This document shows positions 1-6,491 of a stretch of 10,820 nucleotides of DNA, in pieces. A program made the translations under genes and the position numbers. The stretch lies in assembly GCA_002400675.1 (NCBI GenBank), contig NVQY01000009.1, positions 1-10,820 of the forward strand. Direction: 5' to 3'. Under the pieces are notes generated by a model, which was not told the DNA's origin, searched no databases, and was given only the letters and a program-made list of their open reading frames with translations. Numbering within the stretch: the stretch's first letter is position 1; each line of letters opens with the position of its first letter. Source of the stretch: Paracoccaceae bacterium. Lineage in GTDB: Bacteria; Pseudomonadota; Alphaproteobacteria; Rhodobacterales; Rhodobacteraceae.

Positions 1-297
1 CGCCCACGACCGCCGACGGCGCGCTGCGACTCAAGCGCGCCACGCCGATGGCTGGGCGACTGGGAGGTGAACCGGCGCGCCACCAACGCCGAAACCGCCC
101 GTGCCGTTGACTGGTTGACGCAAACCATGCGCGCCCTCAGCGACGATCTGCGCGACACGCTGGCGCTGGTGCTGGACGGGGCCACCCATGCGCAGGCCGC
201 CGAGGTGCTGGGCGTGTCCGAAGGCACCATAAGCTGGCGCATGTCAGAGGCCAAAAAGCGCCTGCGGGCGCTAAAGGAACAGGAGGATCAGACATGA
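1..297 (+). CDS. ECF-type RNA polymerase sigma factor, C-terminal part (5' truncated by window edge)
   Basis: Only the region-4 half is visible. It would bind the -35 element and direct RNA polymerase. Codons 61-90 of the visible frame form a sigma region 4 helix-turn-helix (THAQAAEVLGVSEGTISWRM), followed by a basic tail (KKRLRAL). The preceding stretch (LTQTMRALSDDLRDTLALVL) matches the usual start of region 4, in which the number of residues before the HTH is typical. The stop TGA at 295-297 overlaps the ATG of the next gene (ATGA), so the two are translationally coupled. The frame is open from base 1, but the first 66 bases read as a rather unprotein-like Pro/Arg/Cys mixture, so the true reading there is uncertain. 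A GTG at 67 is in frame, but a protein starting there would lack region 2, so I treat the gene as truncated by the window rather than starting at 67. I am sure of the sigma-70 family and not of the subgroup. Confidence 0.8.
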   Translation, partial: RPRPPTARCDSSAPRRWLGDWEVNRRATNAETARAVDWLTQTMRALSDDLRDTLALVLDGATHAQAAEVLGVSEGTISWRMSEAKKRLRALKEQEDQT

Positions 298-2246
298 ACG
301 ACGATCTGGACGATCTGAAATCGGCCTTTAATGCCGCCACACCTGCGCCTGACCCGGACGTCAGGGCCGCACATCTGGCACTGGCGCAGAAAAACTTTGC
401 CGCCCTCCAAGGATCGCGTGACGACGCGCGTCAAACTTCTGTTGCCCCCAAAAGGGGTCTGTTTACAGGAGTAGCAAAGATGTTTTCCACCATGCCCACC
501 AAAGGGGCGTTGACCGCCACCACCGCATTGGCCGCCGTTGGCCTGATCGTGATCCTGCCCGATTGGTCGCAAGCCCCCATCCCCAGCCTGCCCAAACCGG
601 TGGTTGTTCAGGACGCGGCAGAACCCGACCTGCGCAGTGAGATCGCCGAATCCCAAGAGGGTGCAATGAATGATGCTGTTCTGAATGCCCCTGTGAATGC
701 GCCCGTGGTTGCCCCGGCCATGGCTCCGCCGGCCCCTCTTGCGCTAAGCGAACCCGCGCCGGTGGTTGGTGGGTTCGCCGCCGGTCAGCTGGCTCGCAAG
801 CGCGCGCCCGGTCCGATTTACGATCAAGAGCTGCGATCGCAAGAGGCCGATACCGAGGCCTACCCGGACGCCGACCAGAACCCCCTGAAAATCACCGCAG
901 AAACGCCGGTCTCGACCTTTTCGATTGATGTGGACACCGCGTCTTATGCGCGGGTGCGCGCGTCCCTGATGGCTGGCCAATTGCCCCCCGAGGGCGCGGT
1001 GCGGGTGGAAGAGATGATCAACTACTTCCCCTATGACTACCCCGCCCCGGACGCGGACGGGGCACCCTTCCGCCCAACCGTGGCCGTCACCGGCACGCCG
1101 TGGAACCCGGATACGCAGCTGGTGCATATCGCCATTCAGGGCCGCAATCCGGTGGTTGAAAACCGCCCGCCGCTAAATCTGGTGTTTCTGATCGACACCT
1201 CGGGGTCGATGCAAAGCGCCAACAAGCTGGCATTACTGAAACAAAGCCTGGCGCTGATGCTGCCCAAACTGAACGCCAGCGATCAGGTGGCGATTGTGGC
1301 CTATGCCGGCAGTGCCGGTCAGGTGCTGGCCCCGACCATAGCCACGGATCGCGCGGCAATTCTGGCGGCCTTGGATAACCTGTCGGCGGGTGGGTCAACC
1401 GCCGGTCAGGCCGGGTTGCAACAGGCCTTTGCCGTGGCCGAGGGCATGGCCGGGGACGGCGAAGTGACCCGTGTCATTCTGGCCACTGACGGCGATTTCA
1501 ACGTTGGGCTGTCCAGCCCTGATGCGCTTAAGAAATTCATCGCCGACAAACGCGACACCGGCACTTATCTGTCGGTCATGGGCTTTGGTCGGGGCAATCT
1601 GGACGACGCCACCATGCAGGCGCTGGCCCAGAACGGCAACGGGCAGGCGGCCTATATCGACACCCTGTCAGAGGCGCAAAAGGTGCTGGTTGACCAATTC
1701 ACCGGCGCGCTGTTCCCGATTGCCAATGACGTCAAGATTCAGGTCGAATTCAACCCGGCTAATATCGCCGAATACCGGCTGATCGGTTATGAAACCCGTA
1801 TCCTGCGGCGCGAGGATTTCAATAATGACAAGGTGGACGCCGGCGACATCGGCGCGGGCCATTCGGTGACGGCCTTGTACGAAGTGACTCCCGTCGGCTC
1901 GCCCGCGCAGCTTAGCGATCCCTTGCGTTATCAGACCGCCGACGCCGCAACGCCAAGCGACGAACTCGGCTTTCTCAAACTGCGTTACAAGCTGCCGGGC
2001 GAGGATCAAAGCGCGTTGATCGAAGTGCCAATTCGCGCCATTGAGACCCCCGCCAGCACCGAAATGCAGTTCGCCGCCGCGATTGCCGGGTTCGGGCAGT
2101 TGCTGGTCGACAGTCCCTACATGGGCGATTGGGGCTATGAACAGGCGATTGATCTGGCCAATGCCGGCCGGGGTGACGACCCTTACGGCTATCGCGCCCA
2201 GGCGGTTCGCCTGATGCGGTTGGCAAAAAGCCTGTCTCAGCAATAA
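294..2246 (+). CDS. Membrane-anchored VWA-domain protein, YfbK-like
   Basis: A 650-residue protein. Residues 1-70 are hydrophilic and end in basic residues. Residues 71-88 form one hydrophobic segment, giving an N-in, C-out topology. A Pro/Ala-rich linker follows to about residue 200. The N-terminal YfbK domain starts near 207 (STFSIDVDTASYARVR, then EEMINYFPYDY). The VWA domain runs from about 296 to 470, with a complete MIDAS: DTSGS at 301-305, Thr369 and Asp399 (TDGDFN). The C-terminal DUF3520-type domain ends with AGFGQLLVDSPYMGDW and the GYRAQAVRLMRLA motif. Family knowledge: these proteins bind metal and probably ligands or partners through MIDAS, and their biochemical role is poorly defined. 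The start overlaps the sigma gene stop. Because of the short cytoplasmic head, single membrane span and sigma partner, I infer that it may act as, or cooperate with, an anti-sigma or envelope-sensing factor. No zinc-binding anti-sigma motif is visible in the head. Confidence 0.88.
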   Translation: MNDDLDDLKSAFNAATPAPDPDVRAAHLALAQKNFAALQGSRDDARQTSVAPKRGLFTGVAKMFSTMPTKGALTATTALAAVGLIVILPDWSQAPIPSLPKPVVVQDAAEPDLRSEIAESQEGAMNDAVLNAPVNAPVVAPAMAPPAPLALSEPAPVVGGFAAGQLARKRAPGPIYDQELRSQEADTEAYPDADQNPLKITAETPVSTFSIDVDTASYARVRASLMAGQLPPEGAVRVEEMINYFPYDYPAPDADGAPFRPTVAVTGTPWNPDTQLVHIAIQGRNPVVENRPPLNLVFLIDTSGSMQSANKLALLKQSLALMLPKLNASDQVAIVAYAGSAGQVLAPTIATDRAAILAALDNLSAGGSTAGQAGLQQAFAVAEGMAGDGEVTRVILATDGDFNVGLSSPDALKKFIADKRDTGTYLSVMGFGRGNLDDATMQALAQNGNGQAAYIDTLSEAQKVLVDQFTGALFPIANDVKIQVEFNPANIAEYRLIGYETRILRREDFNNDKVDAGDIGAGHSVTALYEVTPVGSPAQLSDPLRYQTADAATPSDELGFLKLRYKLPGEDQSALIEVPIRAIETPASTEMQFAAAIAGFGQLLVDSPYMGDWGYEQAIDLANAGRGDDPYGYRAQAVRLMRLAKSLSQQ

Positions 2247-2258
2247 GTCAGCCTAAGT

Positions 2259-2289
2259 GGCAAGGGCAGGGGCTTGCCCTGCTCTTGCC
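2259..2289. terminator. Hairpin between convergent genes, probable bidirectional terminator
   Basis: Arms 2259-2271 (GGCAAGGGCAGGG) and 2277-2289 pair over 13 bases with a 5-base loop. The single non-Watson-Crick position is G-U in the plus-strand RNA and A-C in the minus-strand RNA. It lies 13 bases after the VWA stop and 11 bases beyond the MalG-like permease stop. There is no U-tract on either side, so it may act mainly as an mRNA 3'-end stabiliser or depend on Rho. Confidence 0.6.
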
Positions 2290-2299
2290 GGTTCAGAGG

Positions 2300-3220
2300 C
2301 TACTTTACCGCGCCTGACGCCATGCCTTTGATGATGTATTTTTCCAACACGATGCCGATCACGATCAGCGGCATGATCGCCGCCCATGACAGCGCCGCCA
2401 TCGACCACCAGTTGATGCCTTGCGATCCGGTCTGGCTGGCCACCATCACCGGCAAAGTCTTGGCGTCGGTCGAGGTCAGCAACGCCGCGAAAAAGTATTC
2501 GTTCCACGTCAGCACCAGCGCCAGAATGAACGCCGCCACCATGCCGGGCAGGGCAATCGGCAGGATGATCGTCACAAACGCCCCCCAGATCGACAAGCCG
2601 TCCACCAGTGCCGCCTCTTCCAACTCCACCGGAATCGCCTGAAACTGATCGCGCATGATCCAGATGACAATCGGCAGCACCGTCAACGTATAAAGCAGGA
2701 TCAATCCGATCCGCGTGTCCAGCAGGTCCAGCTGCTTGTAAAGCACCAGAAACGGCAGCGCCAATACCACCGGCGGCAGGATCAGCTGGCTGAGGAAAAA
2801 GAACGAAATGTCGGGGTTGCGCATGAACCCGAACTTATAGCGGAAGCGGCTAAGCCCATAAGCCACCATCGACCCAAGGATCACCGCCAGCGCCGAAGAT
2901 CCCAGCGCCGAAATGGTCGAGTTCCAGAACCGTTTGAGGAATTCCTCGCGCACGGTGCTTTCGGTAAAAATCGTATCGGGCGACAGGCCCAGTGATTTCC
3001 AGCCGCGCCATTTGGGTTCGAAATCGACCCATGGGATCATGTTGCCCTGCATCACGTCGGGGGCCATTTTGAACGAAGTGGTCAGGGTCCAGTAGATCGG
3101 GAACAGGCAAATCAGCGTCCACAGCGCCAGAATGCCGTAGATTACCAGCCGGTTGGCGAACCATTTTGCCTTGTGTGACAGATCAGCTTCGCTGTCGTGA
3201 AAGATCGGCGTTTCGCTCAT
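2300..3220 (-). CDS. Carbohydrate ABC transporter permease, MalG-like (CUT1 family)
   Basis: A 306-residue inner-membrane protein, close to the usual length for this family. The first membrane span is at about residues 26-47 (ILALWTLICLFPIYWTLTTSFK), and five more hydrophobic segments follow. The EAA loop that docks on the ATPase is clear: EEAALVDGLSIWGAF begins at residue 201, with the invariant Gly208 and the downstream LPIALPG. The C-terminus (LEKYIIKGMASGAVK) is the typical MalG ending. The ATG at 3218-3220 overlaps the stop of the upstream permease by 4 bases. An AAGG about 9 bases upstream is a modest ribosome site, so translational coupling is likely. It should form a heterodimer with the upstream permease. 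The substrate cannot be read from the sequence. It is the last gene of the minus-strand unit. Confidence 0.93.
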   Translation of the reverse strand: MSETPIFHDSEADLSHKAKWFANRLVIYGILALWTLICLFPIYWTLTTSFKMAPDVMQGNMIPWVDFEPKWRGWKSLGLSPDTIFTESTVREEFLKRFWNSTISALGSSALAVILGSMVAYGLSRFRYKFGFMRNPDISFFFLSQLILPPVVLALPFLVLYKQLDLLDTRIGLILLYTLTVLPIVIWIMRDQFQAIPVELEEAALVDGLSIWGAFVTIILPIALPGMVAAFILALVLTWNEYFFAALLTSTDAKTLPVMVASQTGSQGINWWSMAALSWAAIMPLIVIGIVLEKYIIKGMASGAVK

Positions 3221-4329
3221 TGCAAGTACCTTGGGTTCATCCAGCGATCCATCAGCTTCATGAAAATGGTGATCGCCACGACGATCAGCACCAGATAGAC
3301 CAGCGCCAGAAGTGTTCCGTATCCCACATTGGACCGGTCGCGGTATTCGCGGAAAATGAAACTGGTCACGCTGTCGGTGGCCCCACCGGGACCGCCAGAT
3401 GTGACGTTGATGATGATATCCGCCAGTTTCAGCTTAAAGATGATGCGGATCAGAATAGCGGTGATTGACACGGGCAACATCAGCGGGAATGTCACCTCCC
3501 AGAAATTACGCCAGCCACTTGCGCCGTCGACCTTGGCGGCCTCTTGCACTTCGCGCGGGATGGCCTGAAGACCGGCCAGAATCATGATCATCATAAATGG
3601 GATATAGGTCCACGCATCCATCAGCATGATGGTGGCGCGGGCGATCTCTGGCGAGCCGAAAAAGCTGGGGTGATCCCAGCCCAGCCAGCGCGCGGTGCGC
3701 GCAATCGGGCCAAAGCGGATTTCCATCATTGACTTGCCAACCATCCAGCTAACCGCGACCGGCGACAACATCAGCGGCATCAAAAACGCCACCCGAAAGA
3801 ACTTGCGCGCGCGGATGTCGCTGGCAAGGATCAGCGCCAGACCAAAGGCGATGGCGTATTCCACGACGATGGCGGCGGTGTAATACACCATGTTTTTCAA
3901 GGCGTTCCAGTAGAACGGATCGCCCCACATCTGGCGGAAATTATCCAGCCCGTTGAACTGGCGACCATTGGGGCTGGCCAGGTTCCAGTCGCTTAGACCA
4001 ATCAGGATGGCGTAGAACAGCGGAAACACCACCATCGCCACCACGAACAGCACGCCGGGCAGGATGAACAGCACCCGTTTGCCCTTTTCTCCGTAGAGAA
4101 CAACTTGGGCGAAACACAGGCAGGTGGCCCAGAACAGATAGCCGTAAAGGCCGATGCGCCACGTGTCGAATTGCAGCGGGATCGCCCCGTATTCCGACAG
4201 GCCCAGTATCGCGAATGACAGCGCCATGATCGCGGCACTACCCCAGATCAACACCCTGCCCAACAGCACCCGACGCGGGGTGATGGTGTCGAGGGTTACA
4301 ACGTGAAGGAGGTCGCCTTGGGTGTTCAT
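3217..4329 (-). CDS. Carbohydrate ABC transporter permease, MalF-like (CUT1 family), with extra N-terminal spans
   Basis: A 370-residue inner-membrane protein. The ATPase-docking EAA loop is at residues 260-290 (EVQEAAKVDGASGWRNF, Glu263, Gly269), followed by FPLMLP. The family is usually about 290-310 residues with one span before the periplasmic loop. Here three hydrophobic segments precede it (about 26-45, 60-79 and 86-108), so there are two additional helices, as in enterobacterial MalF. The ATG at 4327-4329 has no Shine-Dalgarno sequence. The 14 bases immediately upstream are a perfect palindrome (4330-4343). Either the message is leaderless or the true start lies a few codons downstream (GTG codons are present near residue 21), but no good ribosome site is seen there either. 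It overlaps the next permease by 4 bases. It pairs with the MalG-like permease, the binding protein at 4628-6292 and the ATPase at 6567-7637. Confidence 0.92.
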   Translation of the reverse strand: MNTQGDLLHVVTLDTITPRRVLLGRVLIWGSAAIMALSFAILGLSEYGAIPLQFDTWRIGLYGYLFWATCLCFAQVVLYGEKGKRVLFILPGVLFVVAMVVFPLFYAILIGLSDWNLASPNGRQFNGLDNFRQMWGDPFYWNALKNMVYYTAAIVVEYAIAFGLALILASDIRARKFFRVAFLMPLMLSPVAVSWMVGKSMMEIRFGPIARTARWLGWDHPSFFGSPEIARATIMLMDAWTYIPFMMIMILAGLQAIPREVQEAAKVDGASGWRNFWEVTFPLMLPVSITAILIRIIFKLKLADIIINVTSGGPGGATDSVTSFIFREYRDRSNVGYGTLLALVYLVLIVVAITIFMKLMDRWMNPRYLQ

Positions 4330-4343
4330 GCTAACATGTTAGC
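4330..4343. promoter_or_regulatory. Palindromic operator candidate touching the permease start codon
   Basis: A 14-base perfect palindrome, GCTAACATGTTAGC. Its 12-base core CTAACATGTTAG is identical to the core of the palindrome at 6474-6491. It ends one base before the permease ATG and covers the candidate -10 element of the promoter at 4336-4364, a natural position for a repressor. The regulator family is unknown. The even spacing with a central AT, lacking the central CG of most LacI-family sites, would suit a GntR-type or similar dimer, but that is inference. Confidence 0.65.
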
Positions 4344-4364
4344 TGGGGGTGAAGGGTATGTTAA
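4336..4364 (-). promoter_or_regulatory. Candidate internal promoter for the permease pair, possibly leaderless
   Basis: On the minus strand, TTAACA (4364-4359, 5 of 6 to the sigma-70 -35 consensus) is followed after 17 bases by TAACAT (4341-4336, 4 of 6 to the -10 consensus). Six more bases lead to the A of the permease ATG, so transcription could start on the start codon itself. This would explain the missing ribosome site. The -10 lies inside the palindrome. Prediction from spacing and consensus only. Confidence 0.4.
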
Positions 4365-4400
4365 GCCTCAAAATTCGCGTTACGCGTTGATAATGAATAA

Positions 4401-4556
4401 TGCCAGCGCACCCCGTTTGAAGGGACAGGTAAGCCTGAGCCATTGAAGGGTGAATTAGGCGGCTGGTGGTCGCGCCGGATCGACCGGGTGCACAGGCTGG
4501 TCTATCGGGTTCGGGATGGCGCGCTAGACGTGGCGCAATGCCGCTATCATTATTAG
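4401..4556 (+). pseudogene. yoeB: Truncated YoeB-family mRNA interferase toxin (C-terminal 51 codons only)
   Basis: The plus-strand frame ending in TAG at 4554-4556 encodes the C-terminal part of a YoeB/Txe toxin: [15 protein letters not shown], then [16 protein letters not shown], ending CRYHY. Aligned from memory with E. coli YoeB (84 residues), this corresponds to roughly residue 34 to the end. All four catalytic positions are kept (Glu46 in KPEPLK, Arg65 in HRLVY, His83 and Tyr84 in RYHY). The N-terminal third is missing: the frame is closed by TAA at 4398-4400, only about 55 bases lie between it and the operator, and none of that encodes the EESWDDYLYW-type start. No ATG exists in the fragment, and no YefM-type antitoxin is recognisable nearby. 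It lies antisense to the transporter operon, between the binding protein and the permeases. I infer a dead relic of a toxin-antitoxin pair that inserted here or was deleted through. Confidence 0.85.
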
Positions 4557-4584
4557 GGGCGGCCGGGGAATACCCAACCGCCCC
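4556..4584. repeat. Imperfect inverted repeat after the yoeB remnant
   Basis: GGGGCGG (4556-4562) pairs with CCGCCCC (4578-4584). Inside the loop, GGG (4566-4568) can pair with CCC (4573-4575). It begins at the last base of the yoeB remnant stop codon and is 11 bases from the stronger hairpin at 4596-4619. It may be the old yoeB terminator or part of a tandem hairpin in the binding-protein mRNA. There is no U-tract. Confidence 0.4.
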
Positions 4585-4595
4585 CAATGAAAGCG

Positions 4596-4619
4596 CCCGC
4601 CGGAATCTCTCCCGGCGGG
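4596..4619 (-). terminator. Hairpin just after the binding-protein gene (attenuator or mRNA 3'-end stabiliser)
   Basis: CCCGCCGG (4596-4603) and CCGGCGGG (4612-4619) form a perfect 8-bp GC stem with an 8-base loop, 8 bases beyond the binding-protein stop on the minus strand. Only a short, interrupted T run (CGCTTTC) follows. In CUT1 operons such as malE-malF a hairpin at this place limits read-through and protects the binding-protein mRNA, giving excess binding protein over permease. The same role is inferred here. Confidence 0.6.
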
Positions 4620-4627
4620 TACTTTGA

Positions 4628-6292
4628 TCACATCCCCAAGGATTCTTTGTACAAAGCGATCTGGCTGTCCCGTCCAATCTGATCGGTGATCTTTTCCCAC
4701 GCTGCCGCAATGGCATCCGCAGTTTCCTGAGCGCCGCCATACTGACCGGCAAAGCCCTTGGCCAACTCATCCTCGGCAACCGAATAATACTGGAAGATGC
4801 CGGGGATACGCGGCTCGATTGCCCCGTTCGGGTGGTTATAGCTATCGGCGTTCGAGCCAAGGTAATCCTCGACGTAATCGCGGTCATAGCCGGCTGCTTC
4901 CCACTCGTCGAACTGGAAGTGAGAGTTGCGGTATGGCTGAAAGCCCGACGGATAGGCCGACGCCCAAAGCGACAGGTCCTTGCCGCCCAGATGCGCCGCT
5001 GCCGACCATGCGGCCTTGTGCTTTTTGGCATCCGAATCGACCCGCGCCATGACGTAAACACCCCAGCCGATATAGGCCATATTGGGCGCTTCGTTGGCCT
5101 GCATGTCCCACTGATTGGTTTTCGAATTCCACACCTTGTCCGATCCGGGCAGGGTCGAGAACCCAACCACGTCACCAACAACGGAGGTATCCGAAGTCCG
5201 CGCGCTGGAGCCAACATCGCCCCACCACGTCAACATGCCGCCGGTTCCGGCGAGGAATTGCTGGAACGCGGTGGTGCCGGGATCGGCGTTGATCTGGTCC
5301 GCAGGATAGGCACCCTTGATGGCGATCAGGTCCATGACGTCCTGAATGGCCTGCACGAATGCCGGGTTGTTGACCCGTGGCTTCATGGTGTCGGGATCAA
5401 ACAGCCACGCCGGATCGTCCGGGTGCTTGGCATAAGCCGTCGCGCGGTCTTCGAGGAAGTAGAACCCAAAGCCACCCCAGCCCTTGAGCGGATCAAGGAA
5501 ACCGTGTGCATCAAGGCCCGTCAGAGGGTCTTTCTTGCCGGCCAGGAACTTGGAATGTGCCTGAACCTGCGCCCATGTTGTGGGGGCTGCCCAGTCGCCT
5601 TCCCCGCCGGATTCTTTCCACGCGGCGGCGAATTCTTCGTTCTCGTAATAGTCTTTGCGATAGGCGAATGTGTGGCAATCGCCGTCAATCGACACGCGAT
5701 AGGTCTTGCCGCCCCATGTGCCGACTGGCGCCTTGAGGTAGTCAACGTAATCGTCCATGTCGATCACGTCTTTGACCCACTCGGGCATCTCAGAGGCCAG
5801 ACCTTTGCCCAGCACGTCACCTTCAAACGGTGCGCCCATTTCGATGATGTCGAAATCGACCGTTTGCGTGGCAATCGACTGTTGCAGGCGGGCGTTATAA
5901 TCGGCCTGCGCAAGGTCGATCCAGTTGATCTTGGCGCCGGTATATTTCTCCCATGGTTTCAGGAAGCCGCGAAACAGGAAGTTGTGCAGGTTCTGGTTGT
6001 TCAGCCCCATAAAGGTCAGTTCGACCCCTTCAAATTCACCTTCGGCAACGGTGGCCTTTGTTGGCCCAAGCGTCAGTTCCCCAACCTTTTGCCAATCGCC
6101 ATCGGTGGGTGATCCTTGTCCGACACCGGGGATTTTCAGGATTTGCTGGCGCAGGTCATCTCCGCTTGCAAATGCCGGGGCCGCCCCCATGCCGCCCGCA
6201 GCAGCGGCCAGTCCGGTCGCGGCAACACCCTGCATCATCTTGCGACGACTCATCTGCATCTGCACAATGTGATTGAATAGATCGGTTTTCAT
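4628..6292 (-). CDS. Extracellular sugar-binding protein of CUT1 ABC importer, Tat-exported
   Basis: A 554-residue periplasmic substrate-binding protein (family 1, MalE/UgpB-like cluster). The N-terminus carries a twin-arginine signal: SRRKMMQG with Arg16-Arg17, then an Ala/Gly-rich hydrophobic stretch and a likely AFA cleavage site after residue 42. The mature part contains typical features: VELTFMGLNNQNLHNFLFRGFLKPWEKYTG-type opening (near residue 88), then the ATQTVDFDIIEM segment and the region around TGGMLTWWGDVGSS. It is about 100-130 residues longer than common members, with a preface of some 45 residues between the signal and the first beta-strand. Start choice: ATG at 6290-6292 has an AGGGAG ribosome site 8 bases upstream. 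It is the first gene of the minus-strand unit and lies opposite the ATPase operon. Many Trp, Tyr and Phe residues suit sugar stacking, but the ligand is not predictable. Confidence 0.92.
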   Translation of the reverse strand: MKTDLFNHIVQMQMSRRKMMQGVAATGLAAAAGGMGAAPAFASGDDLRQQILKIPGVGQGSPTDGDWQKVGELTLGPTKATVAEGEFEGVELTFMGLNNQNLHNFLFRGFLKPWEKYTGAKINWIDLAQADYNARLQQSIATQTVDFDIIEMGAPFEGDVLGKGLASEMPEWVKDVIDMDDYVDYLKAPVGTWGGKTYRVSIDGDCHTFAYRKDYYENEEFAAAWKESGGEGDWAAPTTWAQVQAHSKFLAGKKDPLTGLDAHGFLDPLKGWGGFGFYFLEDRATAYAKHPDDPAWLFDPDTMKPRVNNPAFVQAIQDVMDLIAIKGAYPADQINADPGTTAFQQFLAGTGGMLTWWGDVGSSARTSDTSVVGDVVGFSTLPGSDKVWNSKTNQWDMQANEAPNMAYIGWGVYVMARVDSDAKKHKAAWSAAAHLGGKDLSLWASAYPSGFQPYRNSHFQFDEWEAAGYDRDYVEDYLGSNADSYNHPNGAIEPRIPGIFQYYSVAEDELAKGFAGQYGGAQETADAIAAAWEKITDQIGRDSQIALYKESLGM

Positions 6293-6443
6293 GGTTGATT
6301 CTCCCTATTAACGAAGCTGGCCACCGGAACCCCGTTGCCTGTGTTCAAAATCCCCAAACCCAAAACCGGGCCGGTCACACATGCCACCAAGGTCCACCAA
6401 GCCGCCCTTTGGGTCGGCGTCGGCATGACCTAACCTGAGCCAG

Positions 6444-6472
6444 AGCTTTTCAGTGGAAACCAATCATGTCAA
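6444..6472 (-). promoter_or_regulatory. Candidate promoter for the binding-protein gene
   Basis: On the minus strand, a perfect TTGACA lies at 6472-6467, one base beyond the palindrome. A 17-base spacer leads to a weak -10 candidate (AAAGCT, 6449-6444). Transcription would begin near 6437, leaving an untranslated leader of about 145 bases. The -35 is convincing, the -10 is not. Confidence 0.4.
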
Positions 6473-6473
6473 G

Positions 6474-6491
6474 ATACTAACATGTTAGTAT
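6474..6491. promoter_or_regulatory. 18-bp perfect palindrome, operator of the divergent control region
   Basis: ATACTAACATGTTAGTAT is a perfect palindrome centred between 6482 and 6483. The core CTAACATGTTAG recurs at 4331-4342. It sits in the 274-bp gap between the divergent binding-protein and ATPase genes. One base separates it from a TTGACA on the minus strand, and a TGGACA lies 10 bases beyond it on the plus strand (6502-6507), so one bound dimer could control both directions. I see no other recognisable element in this gap apart from ribosome sites at its ends. No regulator gene is in the window. Confidence 0.72.

Noticed and set aside
4377..4400. Short direct repeats (CGCGTT twice, ATAATG twice) before the yoeB remnant
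   Set aside because: Copies are only 6 bases, imperfectly arranged and not repeated elsewhere in the window; could be chance and not evidence of a target-site duplication.
4339..5217. 292-residue minus-strand frame covering the binding-protein 3' end and the intergenic gap
   Set aside because: Out of frame with the binding protein, composition is Arg/Pro/Ser-rich shadow, and it runs antisense through the yoeB remnant.
4832..6112. 426-residue plus-strand open frame opposite the binding-protein gene
   Set aside because: It is antisense to a clearly recognisable binding protein with signal peptide and ribosome site, shows no family motifs, and long antisense frames are common in GC-rich DNA.
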